DNA of 11,435 nucleotides from Betaproteobacteria bacterium (GCA_009778295.1 WRKB01000287.1:1-11435); one strand, 5' to 3'. Shown: positions 1 to 6,452, counted from the first letter of the stretch. The notes: a model not told the origin generated them from the sequence alone. Numbers and translations are program-made.

Positions 1-1380
1 GGCGCCGGTGCCGCGGGTAAGCTCGGCGCCAAGCTGTTCCTTCAATGCCTCATACAGGGAGACGCCACGCGCCCCGGCGTATTCCGCCAAACGCTCCAGG
101 CGTTTTTTGCCCATTTTGCGCGGCGGCACATTGATGGTGCGGCGGAAGGCGATATCGTCCCCGGCGGTGACCATGCGCATGTAGCAGACCATGTCCTTTA
201 TTTCCCGGCGGCCGTAGAATTCTATGCCGCTGAAAATGCGATAGGGCAGGCCGCCCTCGATGAAGCGCTCTTCCAGCGCCCTGCTGAGGTAATGGGCGCG
301 GTACAGCACGGCTATATCGCCAAGTTTCACGCCGGAATCACGTAGCGTAACGATCTGCCCGAAAATCCAGGCTGCCTCGTCTTTTTCATTTTTTGCATGA
401 AAATACAACGGCTTGGTTCCAGACTCGCGCACGGCCGAGGGGAACACCGGCAGGCGGGTCAGGTTGTGGGCGATGAGCGTGGAGGCGGCCGCAAGGATTT
501 GCGGGGTGGAGCGATAATTGGCGGTGACGGCTATGGTGCGCGCATTGGGATAGAGCTTGTCGAAATCGAGAAGGAGGCGGTAATGCGAGCCGCGCCAGGT
601 ATAAATGGTCTGATCCGGATCCCCCACGATAAACAGATTGCCGTGGCCCCCTGAAAGCAGACGGGCCAGTTTGAACTGTCTGGCGCTCACATCCTGAAAT
701 TCATCCACCATCACATATTGCATGCGCTCCTGCCACTTGGCGCGCGCCGCGGGGAAGCGCTCCAAAATGTAGGTGGCGAAATTGATCAGATCGTTGAAAT
801 CACAGCCGAAGCATTTTTTCTGTTCATAGAGATACCGCAGAAAAATTTCCTCGTCGCGGCTTGCGGCGTGCGCGAACCTGGCCTTGATGCGCTCGTTGTC
901 CAGCAGCAGGATGTCCTCGATGTAGGTTGAGGCGTACATCTTTTTGGCTTCAAGCACATTGTCGATGACGCTTTTTATGGTGGCGTCGCGCAGAGTCAGG
1001 CCCATATCGCCGAATATTTTCAGCAGGATGTCTTTCCAGTCTTCCGTGTCCAGAATGACGAAGTTACGCGGATAGCCCAGCAGGTGGATGTCGTCGCGCA
1101 GCAGTTGTACGCAAAAGGCGTGAAAGGTGCACACCAGCCCGAGATCCATATCGCCCAGAGCCCGGCGCACGCGCAGCTTCATTTCATTGGCCGCGCGGTT
1201 GGTAAAGGTTACGCAAAGCACATTCTTCGGGGCTATGCCCAGCGTGGATACAATATGGCAAAAACGCCGGATGAGCGTGCGGGTTTTGCCCGTGCCCGGC
1301 CCGGCGACAACGCGCACCGGACCTTCGGTGGCGGCCACCGCTGCCTGCTGTTCCGGATTGAGGTCCGTGAGGAAGTCCAT
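1..1380 (-). CDS. UvrD/PcrA-type superfamily 1 DNA helicase, N-terminal 460 codons (C-terminus outside the window)
   Basis: An ATP-dependent 3'-5' DNA helicase of superfamily 1A, of the kind that unwinds DNA in nucleotide excision and mismatch repair and clears replication obstacles. The frame stays open from ATG at 1380 to the left edge. Visible motifs in order are the Q-motif LNPEQQAAV (residues 7-15), Walker A GPGTGKT (27-33), motif Ia with VTFTNRAANEM, motif II DEFQD (226-230), motif III GDPDQTIYTWRG (from 253), and motif IV ANYRSTPQIL. Full UvrD/PcrA proteins are about 650-750 residues, so roughly a third is missing beyond the edge. The start follows the upstream membrane-protein stop by 7 nt with only a weak ribosome-binding site (AGGTAGAGA), suggesting translational coupling. 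UvrD, PcrA and Rep cannot be separated without the C-terminus, so no symbol is given. Confidence 0.93.
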   Translation of the reverse strand, partial: MDFLTDLNPEQQAAVAATEGPVRVVAGPGTGKTRTLIRRFCHIVSTLGIAPKNVLCVTFTNRAANEMKLRVRRALGDMDLGLVCTFHAFCVQLLRDDIHLLGYPRNFVILDTEDWKDILLKIFGDMGLTLRDATIKSVIDNVLEAKKMYASTYIEDILLLDNERIKARFAHAASRDEEIFLRYLYEQKKCFGCDFNDLINFATYILERFPAARAKWQERMQYVMVDEFQDVSARQFKLARLLSGGHGNLFIVGDPDQTIYTWRGSHYRLLLDFDKLYPNARTIAVTANYRSTPQILAAASTLIAHNLTRLPVFPSAVRESGTKPLYFHAKNEKDEAAWIFGQIVTLRDSGVKLGDIAVLYRAHYLSRALEERFIEGGLPYRIFSGIEFYGRREIKDMVCYMRMVTAGDDIAFRRTINVPPRKMGKKRLERLAEYAGARGVSLYEALKEQLGAELTRGTGA

Positions 1381-1387
1381 CTGTTCT

Positions 1388-2263
1388 CTACCTGTATCGC
1401 CTGCGTGAAAACTGCGCGCCGGAAACATACGAAGTGTTTTCCACGATGAACAGGGCATGCTCGTCAAGGCTGAATACCAGATGTTCCAGCCGCTTGAGCG
1501 CGATGTTGTTGGTTACGGTCAAAATAAGCTCGCGTTCCGATCCCGAATATGCGCCCCGGCCGTGTACCAGCGTGGCGCCATAGCGTTCTATTTTGACGAT
1601 GGCTTCGCAGATGGCCTTGCCCTTGTCGGAAATGATGCATACGAGCTTGCGATGGTTAAAGAGCCCGATGACCTGCTCCAGTACGAAGGAGCTTATGAAG
1701 ACAAAGATGATCGATACTATTATGAGATCCAGCGCCATGAAGCTCGCTGCCGCCAAAAACAGCACGGCATTGAAGCAGAAGCTGAACCGGCCTATGGCAA
1801 TGTTCCAGCGCTCACGGAGCATGATAGCCACCACGTCCAGCCCGCCGCTGCTGCCCATGCTGCGCAGGCAAATGCCCACTCCTGCGCCGCAGAGCGCCCC
1901 GCCCGCCACGGCCGCATACAGCTCGTTCCGGATGGGGAGGACATAGCCTCCGAGCAGGTCTCCAAAAACCGAAGTCATGAACACGCCATAGGCCGTATAC
2001 AGCAGAAATTGCCGTCCCACCCGGAACCAGGCCAGGGCGAACAGCGGAATGTTCAACAGAAAGTACCAGGTCGGCGGGTCGAGAAATTTTGTTACATACC
2101 AGATAAGCAGGCCTGTGCCGTAAACGCCGCCGGTGAGAAAACCCTGCTTGGCGACAATGCACTGCGCGCCGGCGGCATAGAAAAAAGCCCCCAGGCTCAA
2201 CAGCGACAGGTTCCAGAGAATGGACGCGGAAAGCCGTATATTACTGTTCTCAAACAGGGGCAT
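1388..2263 (-). CDS. YitT family membrane protein (DUF161 plus C-terminal DUF2179)
   Basis: A 291-residue integral inner-membrane protein of the YitT family, whose transport substrate or role is not established. The N-terminal two thirds holds several hydrophobic helices (around residues 15-35, 45-65, 70-85, 105-130 and 160-205). The glycine-rich stretch GALCGAGVGICLRSMGSSGG before residue 145 is typical of the DUF161 repeat. The last roughly 80 residues, beginning KLVCIISDKGKAI and containing YGATLVHGRGAYSG, match the soluble DUF2179 domain common at the C-terminus of this family, which probably binds a small ligand. The start at 2263 is supported by AAGGAG about 7 nt upstream. The helicase gene begins 7 nt after its stop, so the two are likely co-transcribed. 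Length is normal for the family. Confidence 0.9.
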   Translation of the reverse strand: MPLFENSNIRLSASILWNLSLLSLGAFFYAAGAQCIVAKQGFLTGGVYGTGLLIWYVTKFLDPPTWYFLLNIPLFALAWFRVGRQFLLYTAYGVFMTSVFGDLLGGYVLPIRNELYAAVAGGALCGAGVGICLRSMGSSGGLDVVAIMLRERWNIAIGRFSFCFNAVLFLAAASFMALDLIIVSIIFVFISSFVLEQVIGLFNHRKLVCIISDKGKAICEAIVKIERYGATLVHGRGAYSGSERELILTVTNNIALKRLEHLVFSLDEHALFIVENTSYVSGAQFSRRRYR

Positions 2264-2347
2264 GCCAAACTCCTTGTACCATAAGACCTACCCCCAATTT
2301 ACGCCTGGACCTTTCCGGCGTCCCCCAGGCAGAGCGGCGCCACGTAG

Positions 2348-2366
2348 TGCAACAAGCGCTGTTGCA
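2348..2366. other. Short inverted repeat between antitoxin and yitT-like gene
   Basis: Arms TGCAACA and TGTTGCA are separated by AGCGC, a perfect 7-bp stem in the 149-bp gap between the antitoxin stop and the YitT-family gene. There is no T-run on either side, so a classic intrinsic terminator is not supported. It could be an operator or a weak terminator for the minus-strand antitoxin transcript. The rest of this gap shows nothing I can identify. Confidence 0.35.
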
Positions 2367-2412
2367 GCGACACGTTCAAGAAATTCCAAAAGAATACACA
2401 TGGTTGGTACGG

Positions 2413-2730
2413 CTATGCAGAAGCGTTTTCTTGAGGGCGGGGAGACGTAACGCTGATGCGCAGGCCAAGGGCGCTGGCGACTTTCATTACTGTGAAAAAA
2501 CTCGGATTGCCTTTACCGGAAAGAGCTTTATACAGACCTTCGCGGCTTAATCCAGCTTCGCGGGCAAGTTTACTGACATTGCGCGCTCGCGCCACAACGC
2601 CCAGCGCATGCAGTATGTATGCCGGATTGTCGCCGCCTTCCTCCATCGCTGCTTCAAGATACGCCGCAATAGCGTCATCATTTTTGAGGGAGTCCGCCGT
2701 GTCATAACGGCCGAATTCAGTACCGCTCAT
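2413..2730 (-). CDS. HigA-like addiction-module antidote protein (HTH antitoxin)
   Basis: A 105-residue DNA-binding antitoxin of the 'putative addiction module antidote' type, normally encoded just after a small RelE/HigB-like toxin that it neutralises and represses with. The protein opens with the family's usual ...FGRYDTADSLKNDDAIAAYL region (residues 6-25). It then carries a Cro/C1-type helix-turn-helix at about 52-72 (VSKLAREAGLSREGLYKAL) followed by GNPSFFTVMKVASALGL. I chose ATG 2730 over the in-frame upstream ATG at 2793 because GGAGAAAG lies about 5 nt before it and because the family begins near this point. The toxin partner upstream is only a stub (see 2717-2860), so this looks like an orphan antitoxin. 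It may still repress its own promoter or cross-neutralise other toxins. Confidence 0.85.
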   Translation of the reverse strand: MSGTEFGRYDTADSLKNDDAIAAYLEAAMEEGGDNPAYILHALGVVARARNVSKLAREAGLSREGLYKALSGKGNPSFFTVMKVASALGLRISVTSPRPQENASA

Positions 2731-2860
2731 CTTCTTTCTCCGTCCACTGGGCAGCAAGCTCTTTTGCCGCCTTGATATCCGCTGCTTGTGCAATTTTAGA
2801 ATTTTCCATCAGAAAAGAAGCATACTCTTCGATGAAGGGAATGTAAACTGTGGTTGACAC
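2717..2860 (-). pseudogene. C-terminal remnant of a RelE/HigB-like toxin (or a small unannotated ORF)
   Basis: A 47-codon open stretch (GTG at 2860 to TGA at 2719-2717) overlaps the antitoxin start by 14 nt, the position and overlap expected for the toxin of this module. Its end, ADIKAAKELAAQW, matches the usual C-terminal helix of the RelE/ParE-type toxin of HigA-like modules (pattern DI..AKELA..W). The first half (TTVYIPFIEEYASFL) does not look like the toxin core, and an in-frame TGA lies a short way upstream. The catalytic part of the toxin is therefore absent. Most likely a deletion or replacement removed the 5' part. An intact short protein of unknown role is the alternative. Confidence 0.5.
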
Positions 2861-2880
2861 ATCCCGCGCTGTAACACCAA

Positions 2881-2903
2881 GCTGCAATCAAACGGATTGC
2901 AGC
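2881..2903. other. Hairpin: perfect 9-bp inverted repeat
   Basis: Arms GCTGCAATC and GATTGCAGC flank AAACG. It lies upstream of the toxin stub in the region between divergent transcription units. No T-run follows on either strand, so it is not an obvious terminator. It may be an operator or a mobile-element relic. Confidence 0.45.
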
Positions 2904-2950
2904 CCGGTAGAGAGCTAATGCCTTCGGCAACAGCCCGCCGCAAAGGCACA

Positions 2951-2981
2951 GGCGGCATTTACTGCCGCCGGCGCATGCCGG
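2951..2981. other. Two adjacent GC-rich inverted repeats
   Basis: GGCGGCA (2951-2957) pairs with TGCCGCC (2963-2969). Directly beside it CCGGC (2968-2972) pairs with GCCGG (2977-2981). The dense pairing resembles a REP-like intergenic element or a bidirectional terminator, but no T-tract proves the latter. The nearby minus-strand ORF reading LKTTPAPACAGG is not convincing as a gene. Confidence 0.35.
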
Positions 2982-2998
2982 AGCGGGCGTGGTTTTCA

Positions 2999-3020
2999 GC
3001 ATTCAATCCCGATTGAATGC
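2999..3020. promoter_or_regulatory. Near-perfect palindrome, probable dimeric-regulator operator
   Basis: Arms GCATTCAATC and GATTGAATGC (10 bp, no mismatch) are separated by only CC. The tight spacing is more typical of a site for a dimeric repressor or activator than of an RNA hairpin. It lies about 140 bp upstream of the block A operon and about 270 bp upstream of the minus-strand antitoxin, so it could serve either. Which protein binds is unknown; the HigA-like antitoxin is one candidate. Confidence 0.45.
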
Positions 3021-3070
3021 GACTTGGCATCAGACGCTAATCTTCCTGCAATCATGCGTACCCTCAAAAA

Positions 3071-3120
3071 TTCCGTCGAAAATTACGAAATTTGAAACGG
3101 TGCTCGTCTATGCTGCGCCT
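3071..3120 (+). promoter_or_regulatory. Upstream element shared with the AAA+ gene (copy 1)
   Basis: This 50-nt block matches 9563-9611 at 41 of 50 positions with one 1-nt gap. The best conserved core is AAAATTACGAAAT followed by (T/C)TGAAACG. Both copies lie a short distance upstream of a plus-strand gene start. A TATGCT here and CATACT in the other copy fall at the same place and could be a weak -10 box, but no good -35 is seen. I read it as a shared promoter or regulator site for block A. A duplicated recombination site is the alternative. Confidence 0.5.
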
Positions 3121-3161
3121 TAAAGCAAATGGGAAATGCCCGCTACTGGGAGGAGAGCCGC

Positions 3162-4130
3162 ATGAACAGGATTGTAGATATTACTCTATGGGAAAAAACC
3201 CTGAAACTGACAACACCTGAGCAATGGTTTTGGGCGGTACAAGATAACCTGGTGAATATCATTAATTTTATGCTTAGGCATGTAGCGGCAGTCTTCAAAA
3301 CGCCAGCACTTTACCATGCTGCTGTTCAAAATGATGGCATGTCGCTTCGGTATGTACCGGAAAAACTTAAATCCCCCCCAATATGCCTTGCTGCCGTCCA
3401 AAATTTAGGTTGGGCGCTTCAGCATGTGCCTGAAGAATGCAAAACACCGGAGCTATGCCTTGCCGCCGTTCAACGGGATGGCAGAGCGCTTGCGTTTGTA
3501 CCTAAAGAGCTCATAACTCCGGCACTCTGCTTGGCCGCTGTTCAAAGTGGGAGCATGTCGCTTAGGGATGTGCCCGACGCATTGAAAACGCCGGAGCTAT
3601 GCTTTGCAACCGTTCAACAAGCCCCTTGGGAACTTGCGTATGTGCCTGAAGAATTAAAAACCCCGGCACTCTGTCTCTACGCCGTTCAGCTTGCTGGCAG
3701 AGTACTTGAAGAGGTGCCCGACGAATTGAAAACACTGGAACTCTGTTTGGTTGCCCTTCAAGCAGACGGATGGGCGCTTGAGTTTGTACCCGAAGTACTG
3801 AAAACCCCGGAGCTCTACCATGCAATTGTTCAGCATGACGGCACTGCACTTATTTTTGTGCCGGACGCGCTACGAACAAAGAAACTTTGTTTCGTTGCCG
3901 TTCGGAGTAGTGGCACTGCGCTTGCGTATGTGCCGGAAGAACTCAAAACACCGGAACTCTGCCACGTAGCCGTTCAGTGTGACGGATGGGCGTTTCAGTA
4001 TGTTCCGGACGCCTTGAAAACGCCAGAAATGTGCCTCACCGCTGTTACAGAAGACGTTTTGTTGCTTGAATATGTGCCGAAAGCGCTCAAAAGAGAGGTC
4101 CGGCTATTGTTGAAAAAGGAGGCAAGATGA
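3162..4130 (+). CDS. DUF4116 repeat protein, 11 units
   Basis: A 322-residue protein built almost wholly from DUF4116 repeats, whose molecular function is unknown. After a short N-terminal cap with a degenerate unit (TPEQWFWAVQDN, about residues 19-46), eleven units of exactly 24 residues run to near the end, followed by the basic tail REVRLLLKKEAR. The unit consensus is TPELCLAAVQ..G.AL.(Y/F)VPE.LK, which suggests two short helices per unit and a helical solenoid suited to protein binding. There is no signal peptide or membrane segment, so it is probably cytoplasmic. I chose ATG 3162 over ATG 3129 because GGAGGAGAG sits about 6 nt before it. Its TGA overlaps the ATG of the next gene, so it is the first gene of a coupled operon with the SLOG-like protein. 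Confidence 0.88.
   Translation: MNRIVDITLWEKTLKLTTPEQWFWAVQDNLVNIINFMLRHVAAVFKTPALYHAAVQNDGMSLRYVPEKLKSPPICLAAVQNLGWALQHVPEECKTPELCLAAVQRDGRALAFVPKELITPALCLAAVQSGSMSLRDVPDALKTPELCFATVQQAPWELAYVPEELKTPALCLYAVQLAGRVLEEVPDELKTLELCLVALQADGWALEFVPEVLKTPELYHAIVQHDGTALIFVPDALRTKKLCFVAVRSSGTALAYVPEELKTPELCHVAVQCDGWAFQYVPDALKTPEMCLTAVTEDVLLLEYVPKALKREVRLLLKKEAR
3300..4091 (+). repeat. DUF4116 coding tandem array, 11 x 72 bp
   Basis: Eleven tandem 72-bp coding units with no length change across the array. Units are diverged in DNA but keep the VP and TPxLC signposts. The regular length makes unit gain or loss in frame easy by recombination. Confidence 0.85.
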
Positions 4131-4621
4131 CAGCAAAACAAGATAACGTGCCGGAAACGGCTGTGCTCGAAGTGATTATTTCTGGTGGTCAGACCGGCGC
4201 TGACAGAGCTGCCCTTGATTTTGCCCTGGAGCGGAGGCTCGAAATTCAAGGGTATTGTCCGCGTGGGCGCAGGGCGGAAGATGGCCCTCTTGATACGAAG
4301 TACCCTTTACAGGAAACGAAGTCCGCTGCTTATGCGCCGCGAACTCGACTGAACGTGAAACTTGGGGACGCCACCCTAATCTTTAACGGCCTGCCGGAGT
4401 ATTCCGCAGGGACGCATACTACCATCAAGTATGCCCGTGAGCATAAGAAGAAATTCAAAGTGCTGCGAGCTTTCCCGGATGTCATGAAAGATGCCGCCGA
4501 CCTCGGACGGTGGCTGAAAAAATACGCCCCTCTAAGGATCAACGTCGCTGGAAATGGTGAAGAGAAATGCCCAGGCATGTATGCGCACGTGCTTGCTGTG
4601 TTGCGGCAGGTGATAAAATAA
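4127..4621 (+). CDS. SLOG-fold 'putative molybdenum carrier' family protein
   Basis: A 164-residue Rossmann-like protein of the family annotated as putative molybdenum carrier, part of the wider SLOG/LOG group that binds nucleotides or nucleotide-derived ligands. The N-terminal signature ISGGQTGADRAALDFAL (residues 18-34) is diagnostic. It is followed by GYCPRGRRAEDG (42-53), a variant of the conserved substrate loop, then TLIFNGLPEYSAGTHTT (83-99) at the second ligand-binding loop. The C-terminal part, ending in LAVLRQVIK, is a short extension. The start is fixed by AAGGAGG about 5 nt upstream and a 4-bp ATGA overlap with the DUF4116 gene, so the two are translationally coupled. No molybdenum genes are nearby. 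A role as a nucleotide-sensing or nucleotide-processing partner of the repeat protein is more plausible than cofactor transport, but this is inference. Confidence 0.85.
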   Translation: MTAKQDNVPETAVLEVIISGGQTGADRAALDFALERRLEIQGYCPRGRRAEDGPLDTKYPLQETKSAAYAPRTRLNVKLGDATLIFNGLPEYSAGTHTTIKYAREHKKKFKVLRAFPDVMKDAADLGRWLKKYAPLRINVAGNGEEKCPGMYAHVLAVLRQVIK

Positions 4622-4632
4622 GGAAGGATGCC

Positions 4633-5217
4633 ATGAGTGAGCAAGATAAAAGGGAAAAACGCTTGTTGGAAGTGGAGGCAAAGCGCAAGGAAATCCTCGC
4701 AGAAGGCGAAAGAGGACGGGGTCTATTCACTACACGGTACTCATTGCCTAGTGACCATCGCTATAGTGGGGTTGTGCCTTTGTTTCATCTCATGTTTACG
4801 GTTTCCCTGTCTCGGAAGTACGATGACACATTTTATCTGTATCGCCTTGATACCTATGATGGTGAAGCCTATGACAACGCTAGGGGGCAGGCAAAATGTG
4901 AAGGCAGCACATCAGATGCCGCTGACAGAAGAGCTATAGAACTGCTCAAGGAAGGTGTTGAAATAACCCCTTGCTTTACTGTTTGTGCTCGTAAAGGAGG
5001 CAAGGCTTTAGTTGAGGTCGTCGGCACTGTGGATGTCTACTGTTTCAGCAGCGATGGAGTTGCCAAGGCAATTGCCATGTTTCTTGATAACGGGGAAGTA
5101 AACTACAAAGGCGCACCATTTGTGCATAAGGCATCAAAAGGTTTTCTCTTAATGCTTGAGAAAGAAATCGAAGCAGGAGGCATAAGCCCATATTACAGGG
5201 ATCATCCCCATCGTTGA
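4633..5217 (+). CDS. Hypothetical protein, third gene of block A operon
   Basis: A 194-residue protein I do not recognise. The first 35 residues are highly charged and likely helical (EQDKREKRLLEVEAKRKEIL). The remainder looks like a mixed alpha/beta soluble domain, with RYSGVVPLFHLMFTVSL, a tyrosine/aspartate-rich segment (YLYRLDTYDGEAYDNARG) and a later TVDVYCFSSDGVAKAIAMFLDNGE. There is no signal peptide or clear membrane helix. The ATG at 4633 is preferred over the ATG at 4567 because AAGGAAGG lies just upstream and the earlier start would overlap the SLOG gene by 55 nt. It follows the SLOG stop by 11 nt and precedes the next gene by 25 nt, so it belongs to the same operon. GC content is lower than in the helicase region, in keeping with acquisition. 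Confidence 0.75.
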   Translation: MSEQDKREKRLLEVEAKRKEILAEGERGRGLFTTRYSLPSDHRYSGVVPLFHLMFTVSLSRKYDDTFYLYRLDTYDGEAYDNARGQAKCEGSTSDAADRRAIELLKEGVEITPCFTVCARKGGKALVEVVGTVDVYCFSSDGVAKAIAMFLDNGEVNYKGAPFVHKASKGFLLMLEKEIEAGGISPYYRDHPHR

Positions 5218-5242
5218 TCAACAAACAGGAAAGGAAACTGAC

Positions 5243-5614
5243 ATGAATATACCCAATGTTGATAAGGAAAAATCCGGATTTGACATCGTAACGGTTGGAA
5301 ACTTCTATGCATTTAGAGAAGGCTTCTTTTTCGCCAAAGTGAAAGTCATTGAAGACAATTCTGATGAGACGCACTACCGCTTTACCTTGAGAATTCATCC
5401 ACACGATGAACCTGGCTATCTAAGTACTGTTCCAGACTCGACTATCGTGCCTGTAGAATCTGAGAATGGGAATACGGTATTCGATGTTAGCTACAAAAAA
5501 GATAGTTCAGGCTTCTTCGGCTTGGATATGCAGTTCTACGAATGGGATAAGCGCCCAATGTTTCCCGCAAGGAAGCATCAGGCGGTGCTGTCTCGCCTTG
5601 GTATTAGCAAATGA
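5243..5614 (+). CDS. Small hypothetical protein, last gene of block A operon
   Basis: A 123-residue soluble protein with no family I can name. It is rich in aromatic residues and alternating hydrophobic positions (FDIVTVGNFYAFREGFFFAK, YRFTLRIHPHD, GLDMQFYEWDKRPMF), which suggests a mostly beta-strand fold. It has no cysteines, no signal peptide and no membrane helix. A good Shine-Dalgarno stretch, AGGAAAGGAAA, precedes the ATG. It begins 25 nt after the preceding gene, so it is probably the last of four co-transcribed genes. Nothing resembling a terminator follows; instead the sequence runs into DUF4116 debris and a MITE-like element. Function unknown. Confidence 0.7.
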   Translation: MNIPNVDKEKSGFDIVTVGNFYAFREGFFFAKVKVIEDNSDETHYRFTLRIHPHDEPGYLSTVPDSTIVPVESENGNTVFDVSYKKDSSGFFGLDMQFYEWDKRPMFPARKHQAVLSRLGISK

Positions 5615-5689
5615 CTGGTGCCTATGCACAGAGGGGCAATTGCGTATGCCTTTCTCGTTTAGCCATGCTCCACCTTGATATACGTAGCA

Positions 5690-5801
5690 GCTATGCGGCC
5701 ATGCCCTGAAAGCACTCAAAAACGAGATTCGAGTGATACTTGCCGCACAGCGGAAGACCGGGCTGACTCCGACAGCTTTTTTGAAGGCTCTGTCACAGTA
5801 G
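5690..5801 (+). pseudogene. DUF4116 C-terminal remnant
   Basis: From about 5703 the frame reads ALKALKNEIRVILAAQRK, which matches the C-terminal tail of the two block B DUF4116 proteins (EALKNEIRATVKQ and EALKNEIRAAVKQ style). Upstream, an in-frame TAG and shifted frames prevent a full reading. A possible fragment of an earlier unit (GAIAYAFLV) lies near 5640. The remnant ORF ends at TAG 5799-5801, inside the left inverted repeat of the MITE-like element. It is best read as a fourth DUF4116 gene, decayed and cut by that insertion. Confidence 0.65.
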
Positions 5802-5894
5802 GTGATTGACAAAATTTTGCAAGATGCTGTCTAGATATGGCAGGCAACTGATCAGGGTAAAAACAGGATCAATCATTTACTGTGACAGAGCCTT
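5784..5894. mobile_element. MITE-like element, 111 bp, with 26-bp terminal inverted repeats
   Basis: The left end (5784-5809) and right end (5869-5894) are inverted copies over 26 nt with two mismatches. Both begin AAGGCTCTGTCACAGTA when read inward. The 59-bp interior has no coding capacity. The ends look like insertion-sequence termini, so this is probably a non-autonomous derivative moved by a transposase encoded elsewhere. No convincing target-site duplication is seen, so the exact boundary may be 2 bp further in, at GGCTCTG. The parent IS family is not assigned. Confidence 0.7.
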
Positions 5895-5936
5895 AAAAAT
5901 AATTTCTAAAATTCAATAGAATCACTGTGACAATTC

Positions 5937-5967
5937 GCAGTTTTGTTGAAACAAAATGCAAAACTGC
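5937..5967 (+). promoter_or_regulatory. Hairpin immediately before a ribosome-binding site
   Basis: GCAGTTTTG (5937-5945) pairs with CAAAACTGC (5959-5967). A second, mutually exclusive pairing, TTTTGTT with AACAAAA, lies inside. The Shine-Dalgarno AAAGGAG starts at 5968, directly after the stem. It could be an operator or an RNA structure affecting translation of the leader and of the gene at 5997. Confidence 0.45.
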
Positions 5968-5979
5968 AAAGGAGTCGCT

Positions 5980-6000
5980 ATGAGAATGGGTTCGATATGA
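5980..6000 (+). CDS. Six-codon leader ORF coupled to the next start
   Basis: AAAGGAG at 5968-5974 is ideally spaced for ATG 5980, which opens only MRMGSI before TGA at 5998-6000. That TGA overlaps the ATG at 5997 that begins the longer gene in another frame. The arrangement predicts termination-reinitiation coupling. The alternative is a frameshift near the original start of the downstream gene. Confidence 0.4.
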   Translation: MRMGSI

Positions 6001-6452
6001 ACAATTACAAAGATTTCGTTGAAAAAGTGGAGGAAATTACTTCACAAGACATAAAAACTTTGAAAACCAAGGTCAAAGCTAGTGTTGATGCCGAAATTAT
6101 AGCTGAAGCCCTAGCAATACCTCAAAAATATAGACCCTACTTCTTGCAGACAAAAAACGCCATGCGTGGACTTGGTATAACTCTAAATCCATCAAAGTCG
6201 TTTATTGGCTATCCTGGGGAAATTGATTATGCCATAATTCTCCAAAAAGGGGATAGAGATCTTGAAGAAAAAGAAGCCTATGACGTATTTCGTAAAATTA
6301 GACGTAGGCTTGAAGCTAAAAAACTACCCACCTTTGATTGGAAAGGTAGGGTTTTTCTACGGTGGTCTCCAGACCCTAGTGATGACAGTTCGTATGAAAC
6401 GCTCCGCTACGAAGAAGGAAAAGCATACTATGTATTCCATGTAGATAAATAG
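5997..6452 (+). CDS. AT-rich hypothetical protein
   Basis: A 151-residue protein I cannot assign to a family. It is lysine/glutamate-rich and soluble, opening with a charged helical segment (MNNYKDFVEKVEEITSQDIKTLK). A middle region reads PYFLQTKNAMRGLGITLNPSKSF, and the C-terminal part (VFLRWSPDPSDDSSYETLRY) is probably beta-rich. Its base composition is clearly more AT-rich than any neighbour, a sign of separate acquisition. The frame is open from a TTG at 5943, but no ribosome-binding site supports that start. ATG 5997 overlaps the stop of a six-codon leader that carries the good Shine-Dalgarno. It stands alone between the MITE-like element and block B. Confidence 0.7.
   Translation: MNNYKDFVEKVEEITSQDIKTLKTKVKASVDAEIIAEALAIPQKYRPYFLQTKNAMRGLGITLNPSKSFIGYPGEIDYAIILQKGDRDLEEKEAYDVFRKIRRRLEAKKLPTFDWKGRVFLRWSPDPSDDSSYETLRYEEGKAYYVFHVDK

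Noticed and set aside
397..1449. Several plus-strand ORFs opposite the helicase
   Set aside because: The minus-strand frame carries all helicase motifs without a stop; the plus ORFs are GC-driven shadows with no domain sense.
1457..2284. Long plus-strand ORF (275 codons) opposite the YitT-family gene
   Set aside because: Its product is low-complexity and unlike any protein, while the minus strand shows clear membrane helices, DUF2179 and a good RBS.
2881..2903. Hairpin as a rho-independent terminator
   Set aside because: No T-rich tract follows the stem on either strand.
2796..3002. Minus-strand ORF of 68 codons in the palindromic gap
   Set aside because: Composition is dictated by the inverted repeats, there is no ribosome-binding site, and it ends in toxin-stub sequence read in another frame.
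3300..4091. Regular 72-bp periodicity considered as a CRISPR or non-coding satellite array
   Set aside because: Units are coding, in frame, diverged in DNA and lack identical repeats with unique spacers.
4127..4621. True molybdenum cofactor carrier role for the SLOG-like protein
   Set aside because: The name comes from family annotation only; no molybdopterin or molybdate genes are present and the coupling is to a DUF4116 gene.
5943..5996. TTG at 5943 as the start of the AT-rich gene
   Set aside because: It lies within the hairpin and has no Shine-Dalgarno; the extension also does not look like protein sequence.
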